Below are positions 53,037 through 61,715 of a stretch of DNA of 64,000 nucleotides, piece after piece. This stretch comes from Portibacter marinus. Lineage in GTDB: Bacteria; Bacteroidota; Bacteroidia; Chitinophagales; Saprospiraceae. The stretch lies in the NCBI RefSeq assembly GCF_021533195.1, contig NZ_JAJNKB010000001.1:1-64000 (forward strand), given 5' to 3'. The notes under the pieces were generated by a model. It ran no database searches, was not told the origin of the DNA, and saw only the letters and a program-made list of their open reading frames with translations. How positions within the stretch are numbered: the stretch's first letter is position 1; the number at the start of each line of letters is the position of its first letter. Position numbers and translations under genes: made by a program.

Positions 53037-54134
53037 ATGGCACTTAAGTGTGGAATCGTAGGACTTCCAAATGTAGGCAAATCAACCTTATTTAACGCAT
53101 TAACTTCTGCAAAAGCCTTAGCGGCTAATTTCCCTTTCGCAACGAAAGAACCCAATATAGGCATGATCACTGTACCTGACAAGCGATTGGATAAGTTGGC
53201 AGATTTGGTAAAACCTCAGAAAGTAGTTCCTACTACCGTGGAAATTGTGGATATCGCCGGATTGATCAAAGGAGCTTCACAAGGAGAAGGTCTAGGCAAC
53301 CAATTTTTAGCAAATATCAGAGAGGTAGATGCCATTATTCATGTTGTTAGATGTTTTGAGAATGATAATGTAATCCATGTTGAGTCAAGCGTGGATCCGG
53401 TAAGAGACAAGGAGATTATTGATACAGAACTCGTTTTAAAAGATTTAGAAACTGCCGAAAAAGCATTGGAAAAACTAAAAAAGGCTGCTAAAGGTGGAGA
53501 CAAGGCTGCTGTCAAAAGAATGGAAATCGGACAACGAATATTTGACCATCTGGCCGAGGGAAATTCTGCAAGAGATCTTGAAATTGGAGAAGGCGAACAA
53601 GAGATCTTTAAAGAAATGTCGCTATTAACGGCAAAGCCAATTCTTTATGTTTGTAATGTTGATGAGGGCTCAGCAGTGGATGGCAATGACCATGTAGCCA
53701 GATTCAGGGAATTGATTAAGGATGAGAAAGCCGAAACCCTGCTGATCAGCGCGGCAATTGAGGAGGAAATTGCAGAATTACAAGACTATGAAGAAAAAAT
53801 GGAATTTGTCAGTGAGATGGGACTTTCTGAACCAGGTACCGTTCGACTTATTTTAGCCTCCTACACCTTGCTAAATCTGATAACTTACTTTACAGCAGGA
53901 GAAAAAGAAGTACGTGCCTGGACCATCACACGAGGCACCAAAGCACCTGGAGCTGCTAGTGTGATACACACCGACTTTGAAAAGGGGTTTATACGGGCAG
54001 AAGTCATAGCATATGAGAATTTTGTAAAATACGGTTCTGAAGCTGCAGTCAAAGAGGCCGGAAAAATGCAGGTGGAGGGTAAGGAGTATGTTGTGAAGGA
54101 TGGCGACGTCATGCACTTCAGGTTCAATGTCTAA
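53037..54134 (+). CDS. ychF: Redox-regulated ATPase YchF
   Basis: A 365-aa Obg-family P-loop protein that prefers ATP and associates with ribosomes. G1 is [15 protein letters not shown] (near residue 8), G3 is [21 protein letters not shown], and the G4-position NVDE replaces NKxD, as in all YchF proteins. The helical hairpin (about 130-190) and the C-terminal TGS domain (about 280-365, with [26 protein letters not shown]) are intact. A pseudouridine synthase gene starts inside its last codons (ATGTCTAA overlap). Confidence 0.95.
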   Translation: MALKCGIVGLPNVGKSTLFNALTSAKALAANFPFATKEPNIGMITVPDKRLDKLADLVKPQKVVPTTVEIVDIAGLIKGASQGEGLGNQFLANIREVDAIIHVVRCFENDNVIHVESSVDPVRDKEIIDTELVLKDLETAEKALEKLKKAAKGGDKAAVKRMEIGQRIFDHLAEGNSARDLEIGEGEQEIFKEMSLLTAKPILYVCNVDEGSAVDGNDHVARFRELIKDEKAETLLISAAIEEEIAELQDYEEKMEFVSEMGLSEPGTVRLILASYTLLNLITYFTAGEKEVRAWTITRGTKAPGAASVIHTDFEKGFIRAEVIAYENFVKYGSEAAVKEAGKMQVEGKEYVVKDGDVMHFRFNV

Positions 54135-54687
54135 AACTTACAAAATTTACAAGCCTTATGGCTATCTCAGTCAATTTACAAAGGAGCACGATAGTCACAA
54201 AGTGCTAGGTGATCTATTTGACTTTCCATCTGACGCCTACCCCATTGGTAGATTGGACAAGGATAGTGAAGGACTTTTACTGCTCAGCAATGATAAGTCG
54301 CTAACGGATAAAATTTTAAATCCAACGCGCAAACTTGATAAAACCTATTATGTGCAAGTGGAAGGATTACTGAAATCACACTTTCTAGAAAAACTTCGAA
54401 ATGGGGTCAAGATCAAGATTAAAACCGGTCAATATCACCAAACGCTTCCCTGTAAAGTGGAAATCATACCAGAACCTGAACTTCCTCCAAGAACACCACC
54501 CATCAGAGAAAGAAAGTCCATTCCAACATCCTGGGCTAAAATAATACTACGCGAAGGAAAGAACCGACAAGTAAGAAAAATGTTTGCCATAGTAGGATTT
54601 CCTGTGCTTAGATTGGTACGCTACTCCATTGGCGATAAAACAATTGAGGGCATGGATGTGGGAGATGTCATTCAAATAGAAATATAA
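54127..54687 (+). CDS. RluE/RsuA-type pseudouridine synthase
   Basis: A 186-aa enzyme that isomerises uridine in ribosomal RNA. The start is placed at ATG 54127, overlapping the ychF stop; an ATG at 54100 inside ychF would add an unlikely tail. It starts directly with the catalytic domain (KIYKPYGYLSQFT) and has no S4 domain. The catalytic Asp is in GRLDKDSEGLLLLSND (about residues 38-53), and REGKNRQVRKMFAIVGFPVLRLVR is also typical. These features and the length fit the RluE branch (23S U2457 in E. coli). The exact site is inferred. Confidence 0.88.
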   Translation: MSKTYKIYKPYGYLSQFTKEHDSHKVLGDLFDFPSDAYPIGRLDKDSEGLLLLSNDKSLTDKILNPTRKLDKTYYVQVEGLLKSHFLEKLRNGVKIKIKTGQYHQTLPCKVEIIPEPELPPRTPPIRERKSIPTSWAKIILREGKNRQVRKMFAIVGFPVLRLVRYSIGDKTIEGMDVGDVIQIEI

Positions 54688-54733
54688 TCATAACATTGAT
54701 CTGTTATCACCAAAATGTACTGAAGTCCTTGGA

Positions 54734-55723
54734 TCAATTTTTAATGTACATCACTTCTTTTACTGCCTTAACAACCTTATCGACATTAGGTAAATATTCT
54801 TCTACAAAAGTAGGCGCATATCCCAGTGAAGTATCGGCTGAATTCACACGAGTCACCGGAGCATCAAGATAGTCAAAAGCATACTTTTGCACTTCATATC
54901 CGATTTCCGCTGCAACGCTGCTAAATGGCCATGATTCATCCACAACCACAAGTCTATTGGTTTTTTTGACAGAATCCACAATGGTTTTATGATCCAACGG
55001 CCTGATCGTTCGAAGGTCAATCACCTCAGCAGAGATACCCTCTTTTTCTAGTTCTACGGCAGCATCCTTAACCACTTCCATCATTTTATTGAAAGAGACC
55101 AAGGTAACATCTTTTCCCTCTCGCCTGATGGCCGCTTTTCCAATTGGTACTAATAAATCCTCATCTTCAGGAACAATACCTTTGTGTCCATAGAGCAATT
55201 CACTTTCCATAACGCAAACCGGATCATCGTCCCTTATAGCAGACTTCAACAAACCTTTGGCGTCAGCAGGGTCGGTACAGGATACGACTTTCAAACCGGG
55301 AACTGAAGCCATCCAGGCTTCAAACATTTGTGAATGCTGTTGCGCCAATTGTCCTGCAGAACCAGAAGGCCCTCTGAATACAATGGGACAATTAAATTGA
55401 CCACCTGATTGAGATAGTGTTTTTGCTGCATTGTTCACGATCTGATCAAACGCCAGTATGGCAAAATTCCAGGTCATAAATTCTACGATAGGTCTTAATC
55501 CATTCATTGCAGCACCTACTCCAATTCCTGCGAAACCAAGCTCTGCAATTGGGGTATCTATCACACGTTTAGGACCAAACTCTTCCAGCATTCCTTTGCT
55601 CACCTTGTAGGCTCCATTGTACTCAGCGACCTCTTCTCCCATGAGAAAAACGGTCTCATCTCTCCTCATTTCTTCGGTCATAGCTTCCCTTAAGGCGTCT
55701 CGTAGTGCTAGTTCTCTACTCAT
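54734..55723 (-). CDS. pdhB: Pyruvate dehydrogenase E1 beta subunit
   Basis: A 329-aa thiamine-diphosphate-dependent E1 beta subunit. The opening LRDALREAMTEEMRRDETVFLMGEEVAEYNGAYKVSKG includes the catalytic Glu. GFAGIGVGAAMNGLRPIVEFMTWNFA, QHSQMFEAWMASVPGLKV and the C-terminal DESWPFSSVAAEIG are all typical. It pairs with an alpha subunit, absent from this window, to feed the E2 acetyltransferase. The gene stands 30 bases downstream of mpl. LipB, in this window, supplies lipoate for the complex. Confidence 0.93.
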   Translation of the reverse strand: MSRELALRDALREAMTEEMRRDETVFLMGEEVAEYNGAYKVSKGMLEEFGPKRVIDTPIAELGFAGIGVGAAMNGLRPIVEFMTWNFAILAFDQIVNNAAKTLSQSGGQFNCPIVFRGPSGSAGQLAQQHSQMFEAWMASVPGLKVVSCTDPADAKGLLKSAIRDDDPVCVMESELLYGHKGIVPEDEDLLVPIGKAAIRREGKDVTLVSFNKMMEVVKDAAVELEKEGISAEVIDLRTIRPLDHKTIVDSVKKTNRLVVVDESWPFSSVAAEIGYEVQKYAFDYLDAPVTRVNSADTSLGYAPTFVEEYLPNVDKVVKAVKEVMYIKN

Positions 55724-55753
55724 AATTCCTGCAATTTTGGATGGCGAAAATAA

Positions 55754-57097
55754 TCATAATTGTTGGATTAGGATTCCTTTCACGTTGATTTTATCGAAAT
55801 TCCCTGATGACATCAAAACTACAACACTATTGCTTAGTTCAAGTTCAGTCAAGACTGCACTAAATTCCTCTTTATTATTGAGCACTTGAAGACCTTCGTG
55901 CGCAAAAGCATTTTCAACCTCATTTTTAGTCAGGGGTTTCAGATTTTTTACCTTTAAAGTATGCTCTGAATAATAGACATAGGCTTCATGGGCATCATCC
56001 ATTGTGTTTTTATATTTAGGCAGGAATTTGTGGTTTAGGCTACTATAGGTATGTAGCTCTAAAATCGCGATCAGCTTCTTAGATTTATAATGCTCTTTCA
56101 AAGCTTGTAAAGTTGCACTCACTTTAGAAGGTGCATGCGCAAAATCTCGATATACAATACTATCATTACCTTCTATCAACAATTCCATCCTTTTAGAAGC
56201 TCCTCGAAATGTAGAGATAGCAGCAAAAAAATCTGCTGATGTAATTCCGAGTTCCTGACAAACTTTTAATGCGGCCATCATATTTGCCCTATTGTGATGA
56301 CCAAAAACTTTAATTCTATATTGCTTATTGTCATAAGAAATATTACCATTTTCCAATTTGGGGAGCGCTTCATAAAATTTAATGTTTCTGACTTCACTAA
56401 ATTGATTGGCTAATTTCTCAAGTTTGAAATCATCTTTGTAAGAGAAGATTTTGGACTGACGGGAATGAGATTGAATGAAGTTTTCAAATAAATCATCATA
56501 TTCTTTTTCGGATTCAAATACATTGATATGATCCCAGGCAATTCCAGTAATGACCGAAAGGTCTGGTTGATAATGGATCATCTTCGGCCTTGAATCTATG
56601 CAGGAGCTTAAGTATTCGTCTCCTTCTATGACGATTAAAGGTGCATTGGATAAGCGAATCATCTCATCAAAACCATCCAACTCCGCTCCAATCAGATAAT
56701 CAAAGTCAAAATCTCTGTAATTTAAAACATGCATAATCATAGCTACAGTTGTAGTCTTTCCGTGTGAACCTGCCACTACAATTCTCTGCTTTTCTTTCGA
56801 CATTCTATAGATAAACTCAGGATAGGAAAGTACTTCCAATCCCAGTTCCAGAGCATGTTGAAGTTCAGGATTATCTTTTTTAGCATGCATTCCCAGAAGA
56901 ACAAAATCTACTTCATCAGAAATTCTTGCTCGATCCCACCCTATCTTATCCGGTAAGAGTCCGGCCAACTTCAATTTAGATCGCGAAGGCTCATAGATTT
57001 CATCATCTGAACCTGAAACTTCGTGGCCATCGGCTTTGAGCAAGAGTGCCAGGCTATGCATAATTCTTCCACCAATAGATATAATATGTACTCTCAT
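55754..57097 (-). CDS. mpl: UDP-N-acetylmuramate--tripeptide ligase Mpl (Mur ligase)
   Basis: A 447-aa peptidoglycan recycling ligase that joins the tripeptide released from the wall to UDP-MurNAc. The start is set at the ATG at 57097 (MRVHIISIGGRIMHSLAL...). An upstream extension to 57130 lacks family sequence. The ATP loop is GSHGKTTTVAMIMHVL (about residue 106). IVIEGDEYLSSCIDSRPKMIHYQPD and ITGIAWDHINVFES are typical of Mpl. The last domain (about 310-447, RDFAHAPSKVSATLQAL) has the substrate-binding loop. The enzyme is cytoplasmic. Length is normal. Confidence 0.88.
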   Translation of the reverse strand: MRVHIISIGGRIMHSLALLLKADGHEVSGSDDEIYEPSRSKLKLAGLLPDKIGWDRARISDEVDFVLLGMHAKKDNPELQHALELGLEVLSYPEFIYRMSKEKQRIVVAGSHGKTTTVAMIMHVLNYRDFDFDYLIGAELDGFDEMIRLSNAPLIVIEGDEYLSSCIDSRPKMIHYQPDLSVITGIAWDHINVFESEKEYDDLFENFIQSHSRQSKIFSYKDDFKLEKLANQFSEVRNIKFYEALPKLENGNISYDNKQYRIKVFGHHNRANMMAALKVCQELGITSADFFAAISTFRGASKRMELLIEGNDSIVYRDFAHAPSKVSATLQALKEHYKSKKLIAILELHTYSSLNHKFLPKYKNTMDDAHEAYVYYSEHTLKVKNLKPLTKNEVENAFAHEGLQVLNNKEEFSAVLTELELSNSVVVLMSSGNFDKINVKGILIQQL

Positions 57098-57269
57098 AAT
57101 TGCAAAGAAAATGAAATTATCAAGAATCAAATAAGGGCAAAAGTTGATTTAGGAGTCCTTAATACGTAGAACGGCACAATTTGTGGGATTTTAATTAAAT
57201 TAAAATTTGTAATAAAGTATTTGAACTAATCGTTTAGCTTGATAGTTCATTCACTGTAAAAGGTAAAAC

Positions 57270-57410
57270 ATGAAATCAAAGGTATCTAGAAAAGTTGCGG
57301 GATTTTTTGCAATGTTGATGTTATTAGGCGTATTAAGTTCTTGTAACAGAGGTGTAGGCTGTCCCAGTGCTTTTAAGGTTGTATCTGATGTTGTTACTAT
57401 TATAAAGTAA
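57270..57410 (+). CDS. Small lipoprotein (46 aa) upstream of ytxJ
   Basis: A 46-aa frame, short enough to be missed by length-filtered gene calls. It encodes a basic start, a hydrophobic stretch (VAGFFAMLMLLGVLSSC) ending in a good lipobox, and then only about 22 residues (NRGVGCPSAFKVVSDVVTII). The stop is at 57408-57410 and ytxJ begins 15 bases later, so they are probably one transcript. The mature peptide has one further Cys. A short 'RG.GCP' lipoprotein before thiol-redox genes is plausible in Bacteroidota, but the function is unknown. Confidence 0.65.
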   Translation: MKSKVSRKVAGFFAMLMLLGVLSSCNRGVGCPSAFKVVSDVVTIIK

Positions 57411-57425
57411 TTTTCAATCGTCTTT

Positions 57426-57779
57426 ATGGAGTGGAATTCAATTGGTTCTGCGGATGATATCCGTGGAATTATCGAATTATCTAATTCTAAACCTCAAGTT
57501 ATATTTAAACATTCGACCACTTGTCCGGTGAGTAGCATGGCTAAAATGCGCGTGGAGGACAACTGGTCCGTTGTAAACAAGGATCTTGATTTTAATTATC
57601 TGGACCTCCATCGTCATCGAGACATTTCTCAAATGATCGCTACAGAGTTGAATGTGCATCATGAATCTCCTCAAATTATTTTGTTGGTCGATGGTGAAGT
57701 CATTTACGATGCATCTCATTTCGATATTACCATTCAAGAACTGAACGAATCCTTGGATTTTCATTTTGACAAAAAATAA
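57426..57779 (+). CDS. ytxJ: Bacillithiol-system redox-active protein YtxJ
   Basis: A 117-aa thioredoxin-fold protein of the YtxJ family. The active Cys is in FKHSTTCPVSSMAKMR (about residue 37), with a single Cys in the CPxS pattern, as in the monothiol bacilliredoxins. FNYLDLHRHRDISQMIATELNVHHESPQIILLVDGE is also typical. It is thought to reverse bacillithiol-protein mixed disulfides. Its end overlaps the start of mnmD. The presence of ytxJ implies the cell makes or uses bacillithiol or a related thiol. Confidence 0.9.
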   Translation: MEWNSIGSADDIRGIIELSNSKPQVIFKHSTTCPVSSMAKMRVEDNWSVVNKDLDFNYLDLHRHRDISQMIATELNVHHESPQIILLVDGEVIYDASHFDITIQELNESLDFHFDKK

Positions 57780-58434
57780 CAAAATCGAAATCACGGCAGA
57801 TGGCTCGCACTCCATTTTCTCAGAGAAATTTCAGGCTCTTTATCATTCAAAGCACGGTGCTATACAAGAAAGCCAGCATGTCTTTATAGATTCAGGACTG
57901 AAATATCTTGAGAAGCAACAAGTCAATATTTTAGAAATGGGATTTGGCACAGGACTTAATGCCTTATTGACTTATATATATGCAGCAGAAAGTGGTCTAA
58001 AAATCTACTATGAGACCATTGAGGCTTATCCAATAAAAATGGAAAAGGTCAGAGCGCTCAATTATCTGGACCAATTGAATAGAAAAGATCTGACGAAGAT
58101 CTTTCATGACATGCACAATTCGGAATGGAATGAAGCCCATACTTTTGATGATTTTACCCTTAGAAAAGTACAGGCCAAAATTCAAGAAGCTTCTTTCAGT
58201 GGTCAGTTTGATTTAGTCTACTACGATGCATTTGCGCCACTGACTCAGGAAGAGTTATGGACCCCTGAAATTTTTAAGAAAATCGCTTCATACCTCAACC
58301 CCAATGCCGTCTTAGTCAGTTACTGTTGTAAAGGTAGTTTTAAAAGAGCACTTAATGCTTCGGGATTTACGATAGAAAAAATACCCGGGCCTCCGGGCAA
58401 GCGCGAGATGATTAGAGCTACTTTTCGAACATAG
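57766..58434 (+). CDS. mnmD: tRNA U34 5-methylaminomethyl-2-thiouridine methyltransferase MnmD
   Basis: A 222-aa SAM-dependent methyltransferase (DUF752) that adds the last methyl group in mnm5s2U34 of tRNA; in many Bacteroidota it is free of the MnmC oxidase domain. It starts at TTG 57766, overlapping ytxJ by 14 bases. The SAM motif is ILEMGFGTGLNALLT (about residue 55), then IYYETIEAYP and DLVYYDAFAPLTQEELWTPE, and the C-terminal LVSYCCKGSFKRAL...PGPPGKREMIRA. All match the family. Length is normal for the single-domain form. Confidence 0.88.
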   Translation: MTKNNKIEITADGSHSIFSEKFQALYHSKHGAIQESQHVFIDSGLKYLEKQQVNILEMGFGTGLNALLTYIYAAESGLKIYYETIEAYPIKMEKVRALNYLDQLNRKDLTKIFHDMHNSEWNEAHTFDDFTLRKVQAKIQEASFSGQFDLVYYDAFAPLTQEELWTPEIFKKIASYLNPNAVLVSYCCKGSFKRALNASGFTIEKIPGPPGKREMIRATFRT

Positions 58435-58463
58435 CAGAAGTCCTAAATGTTTCAAAAATAAAA

Positions 58464-59276
58464 ATGAGTCTGATAAGATCATATGTGACCAATCCCGAAT
58501 TTCTCAGAGCCGCTTACCTTGATTTCAATCTGCAATTGGCTAATGCTCTTTCTTCTCACGTTCGCTTCATCATCCATCAAAAAGAACTTTACGAACCAAC
58601 CATTAGCCCCATTATAGGCAGTGGGCTTCCTCAGCTGGAAGTGGATCAAACTGACAAATTACGACTCTCATTGGAGCAATACACTGCTGGTCATGCCAAT
58701 GCAGATTTTCATCTGAGTCAAGATGTTTTTGCTGAAATTTTCAGTAATGCTGATGCCTCGAAAGAAGTCATTTTACATACTTTTTCCGGTAGAGACGCTG
58801 ATTTTGTGATCCACAATGTTTATTCTGATGATGCTCTTGATGCAGCATTTGATCACATATCCCCTGCTTTATTTATTCCTGAAGATCTTGAATTCAGCAA
58901 CCCGGATCATATACATGTTCTACTTTTCTCAGAAGATCTTCATTCTGATTTTACCGGACTTTTATCAATGACGAAGGCATTTAACGCTAAGTTGCACTTT
59001 ATTATTCAGCAACCTAAGAAAGACAGTAGAACAGATTCCATTCTGGAAAAAATAGCGAAAGCAAATCAAATTCAACTGAAAGATTTTAGGTTTTCCGCCA
59101 GGTTTGTAGAAAGAATAGATGATGGTATTTTAGATGCCATTCAAGCTAATGACAAGTCCATGCATTGGATTGTATTCCAACACTCATTTTTGATCAAAGA
59201 CTTTAATAACAAGTCTTTAAATGTGAATATGTACGACTTACTGGCTGAAGCTAAACATCCTATTGTAATTGTGTAA
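58464..59276 (+). CDS. Universal-stress-protein-like protein
   Basis: A 270-aa cytoplasmic protein that resembles two diverged UspA-type halves (about 1-130 and 135-270). The first half lacks a clear nucleotide loop. The end of the second (WIVFQHSFLIKDFNNKSLNVNMYDLLAEAKHPIVIV) follows the usual terminal strand pattern of Usp domains with altered Gly residues. It may therefore be a non-nucleotide-binding member. The assignment rests on the C-terminal pattern and length. It lies 29 bases after mnmD on the same strand, so the cluster may be one transcript. Confidence 0.5.
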   Translation: MSLIRSYVTNPEFLRAAYLDFNLQLANALSSHVRFIIHQKELYEPTISPIIGSGLPQLEVDQTDKLRLSLEQYTAGHANADFHLSQDVFAEIFSNADASKEVILHTFSGRDADFVIHNVYSDDALDAAFDHISPALFIPEDLEFSNPDHIHVLLFSEDLHSDFTGLLSMTKAFNAKLHFIIQQPKKDSRTDSILEKIAKANQIQLKDFRFSARFVERIDDGILDAIQANDKSMHWIVFQHSFLIKDFNNKSLNVNMYDLLAEAKHPIVIV

Positions 59277-59297
59277 TTTTTTCCTATTTTACCTTCG
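59269..59297 (+). promoter_or_regulatory. Candidate promoter for the symporter gene
   Basis: TTG (59269-59271) and TACCTTCG (59290-59297, one base off TAnnTTTG) have an 18-base spacer and end 12 bases before the ATG. The -33 box overlaps the end of the preceding gene. Confidence 0.4.
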
Positions 59298-59309
59298 TAA
59301 AACAGAATT

Positions 59310-60626
59310 ATGAAGGTTGCATTGCATTGGCAGATATTAATAGGAATGGGTCTAGGAATTGCTTTTGGCATAGTCATGTCATTTCTGGGATATAATGATT
59401 TTGTCACAGATTGGATTTCTCCATTCGGTACCATTTTCATCAGTTTGTTGAAAATGATTGCGATTCCACTAATCATTGCTTCCCTTATAAAAGGTATATC
59501 TGACCTGGAAGACATTGCAAAATTTTCAAAAATCGGGATACAAACAATTGTCATCTATGTGTGCACCACCATCATAGCTGTAACCATAGGGCTTTCCGTT
59601 GTGCACATTATTATGCCCGGTAATGCGGTTTCTGAAGAGACCATCGCTGATATTCTCGAGGATAATGGTGGAGAAGCGGACACGAAAATCACTGCAGCCT
59701 CCATGACTAAGGATCAGGGACCTCTTCAATTTCTGGAGGATTTGGTACCCAGTAATGTCATGGAATCCATGAGTGATAATGGATCAATGTTAAAGGTCAT
59801 TTTCTTCGTGGTATTTTTTGGCATTTGTTTGTTGCTTATCGAAAAGAAGCATCGAGAACCCTTGCATAACTTTTTTGTGGGTTTGAATGAAGTGATATTG
59901 AAGATGGTCGATATCATTATGCTTTATGCTCCGTATGGCGTGTTTGCGTTATTGGCCAATCTGGTAGTGAGTACAACCAATCCAGATCTGTTTATAGCCC
60001 TGGGCATGTATGCTTTAACCGTTGTCCTGGGTCTGGCTCTTATGCTTTGTGTTTACCTGATCATCGTGAAAACAGTTACAGGTAGATCTCCACGATTCTT
60101 TTTTAATGGTATAGGTCCTGCTCAATTGGTTGCATTTTCAACCAGTTCAAGTGCTGCCACCTTGCCCGTGACTATGGAAAGAGTAGAAGAGCATTTAGGG
60201 GTTGAAGAAGAGGTCACCTCATTTGTATGTCCGGTGGGTGCCACCATCAATATGGATGGTACCAGCCTATATCAAGCAGTAGCTGCAGTATTTATTGCAC
60301 AAGCTCTGGGATTTGATTTGAGTATTGGCATGATAGGTACCATCTTGGCAACTTCAGTTCTGGCCTCCATAGGTTCGGCAGCGGTTCCAGGAGCTGGACT
60401 TATTATGTTAATTATAGTATTACAATCCATAAACTTTCCAGCAGACAAACTAGCGATTGGCATAGCAATGGTAATGGCCGTTGATCGTCCTTTAGACATG
60501 TTGCGCACCGTCATTAACATCTCGGGTGATGCTACTGTTTCAATGGTGGTTGCGAAACGAGTCGGAAAACTGGGAGATCCCCAAGTTAAAGATTGGGACG
60601 ATCACTATCAGAAGGAAATCAGTTAA
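59310..60626 (+). CDS. Dicarboxylate/amino acid:cation symporter (GltP/DctA family)
   Basis: A 438-aa sodium- or proton-coupled transporter for glutamate, aspartate or C4-dicarboxylates. About eight membrane helices with the two re-entrant loops are visible. The serine-rich hairpin is AFSTSSSAATLPVTMERVEEHLG, the NMDGTSLYQAVAAVFIAQALG motif lies in helix 7, and the second hairpin is SIGSAAVPGAGLIMLIIVL. The end has AMVMAVDRPLDMLRTVINISGDATVSMVV, including the RTVxNxxGD segment typical of the family. Length is normal. It converges with msrB at a 7-base gap. Confidence 0.93.
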   Translation: MKVALHWQILIGMGLGIAFGIVMSFLGYNDFVTDWISPFGTIFISLLKMIAIPLIIASLIKGISDLEDIAKFSKIGIQTIVIYVCTTIIAVTIGLSVVHIIMPGNAVSEETIADILEDNGGEADTKITAASMTKDQGPLQFLEDLVPSNVMESMSDNGSMLKVIFFVVFFGICLLLIEKKHREPLHNFFVGLNEVILKMVDIIMLYAPYGVFALLANLVVSTTNPDLFIALGMYALTVVLGLALMLCVYLIIVKTVTGRSPRFFFNGIGPAQLVAFSTSSSAATLPVTMERVEEHLGVEEEVTSFVCPVGATINMDGTSLYQAVAAVFIAQALGFDLSIGMIGTILATSVLASIGSAAVPGAGLIMLIIVLQSINFPADKLAIGIAMVMAVDRPLDMLRTVINISGDATVSMVVAKRVGKLGDPQVKDWDDHYQKEIS

Positions 60627-60633
60627 TCAGATA

Positions 60634-61161
60634 CTACTTAGGCTCAAAATCCAATGCAATAGCATTGATACAATATCTGAGACCAGTCGGTTTCGGTCCG
60701 TCATTGAATACATGACCCAGGTGACCGTCACATCTTGCACAAAGCACTTCCGTACGAACCATTCCAAATGAACGATCATCTTCTTCTGCTACATATCCTT
60801 CCTTGATCGGTTCATAAAAGCTAGGCCATCCGGTACCAGATTCGAATTTAGTTTCCGAAGAAAATAAAGGCAATGCACATGCTGCACATACATAGGTTCC
60901 TTCTTTTTTATTATTCAACATCTCAGTAGCGGAAAAAGCTCGTTCTGTACCCTTTTCTCTCAATATATAGAACTCTTCGTCTGTCAATTCTTCTTTCCAT
61001 TCTGCTTCACTTTTCTCAATCTTTTCTATATCTACTTTAACTTGGTCTTGTTCTTTCACCACTTCCTCCTTGTCGACTTTACTTGACTTTACATTTGTTT
61101 TCTGTGTATTACATGCCGACATAAGCATAACCATACTTAATAAAAACAATAATTTTTTCAT
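60634..61161 (-). CDS. msrB: Peptide methionine-(R)-S-oxide reductase MsrB (lipoprotein)
   Basis: A 175-aa reductase. The start is set at ATG 61161 ([17 protein letters not shown], lipobox); an upstream extension is out of character. A charged linker (about 20-60) leads to the MsrB domain. Zinc-binding Cys pairs are in [10 protein letters not shown] and [13 protein letters not shown]. The catalytic Cys is in [12 protein letters not shown], and [16 protein letters not shown] and FNDGPKPTG are typical. The lipoprotein signal places it on the envelope, where it would repair oxidised Met residues of surface proteins. The soluble MsrA partner is not here. Confidence 0.93.
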   Translation of the reverse strand: MKKLLFLLSMVMLMSACNTQKTNVKSSKVDKEEVVKEQDQVKVDIEKIEKSEAEWKEELTDEEFYILREKGTERAFSATEMLNNKKEGTYVCAACALPLFSSETKFESGTGWPSFYEPIKEGYVAEEDDRSFGMVRTEVLCARCDGHLGHVFNDGPKPTGLRYCINAIALDFEPK

Positions 61162-61271
61162 AATATTCAAATTAGTTAAACGGTACAATCCGTATCATAG
61201 TAACCACTTAAGTATCTATTTGTTCTGAAATGTAGAGTTTGTAAGGCAAGAAATAGGGAATCAATGTATTT

Positions 61272-61715
61272 CTATTGCTCACCCCTCAACCTCTTATCTT
61301 GCTTTATGGCAATCTCCACGATCCTTCTCATTAAACCAATGATCGAAATAAAAATGAGATAACTGAAGGAGAAAATCAATATAATCCATTTGATTGATGC
61401 ACTGTCATTTATTCCTATTCCCGACAGGTATGTGGAGACAAAAATGGATACTGCAGCCACTGTGATAAAAGAAGTGATACTATAGGACCAATATTTGGTT
61501 TTTTCCGTCGTATTGAGAAAAAATATAGCATTGGCCAGGCCAAAAAACAAAAGAAGAGTCAGTGAAATTTCCCATGAAATTGTATTGGTAAGTGCTACTC
61601 CAGCTTTTTGGATCAGCCACGCCACTAAATTAAAAATCAAATTAGCTCCTAAGGCAACCCCTGCCTGCTTGAAAGGACTAACCTCCTGCTGTAAGATTGT
61701 TTTCTTCTTGTTCAT
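61272..61715 (-). CDS. Four-helix membrane protein overlapping rimO
   Basis: A 147-aa inner-membrane protein of unknown function with four hydrophobic helices (about residues 20-41, 47-66, 75-95, 108-128) and a basic tail (RRIVEIAIKQDKRLRGEQ). It is somewhat similar in layout to small putative holin or phage-type membrane proteins, but no such context is present. Its start overlaps the stop of rimO (ATGA), so it is translationally coupled to rimO; the meaning of this pairing is unknown. It ends in the 110-base gap before msrB. Confidence 0.72.
   Translation of the reverse strand: MNKKKTILQQEVSPFKQAGVALGANLIFNLVAWLIQKAGVALTNTISWEISLTLLLFFGLANAIFFLNTTEKTKYWSYSITSFITVAAVSIFVSTYLSGIGINDSASIKWIILIFSFSYLIFISIIGLMRRIVEIAIKQDKRLRGEQ

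Noticed and set aside
61272-61715. Phage holin
   Set aside because: The four-helix layout is only loosely holin-like, no endolysin or other phage gene is nearby, and the gene is coupled to rimO.
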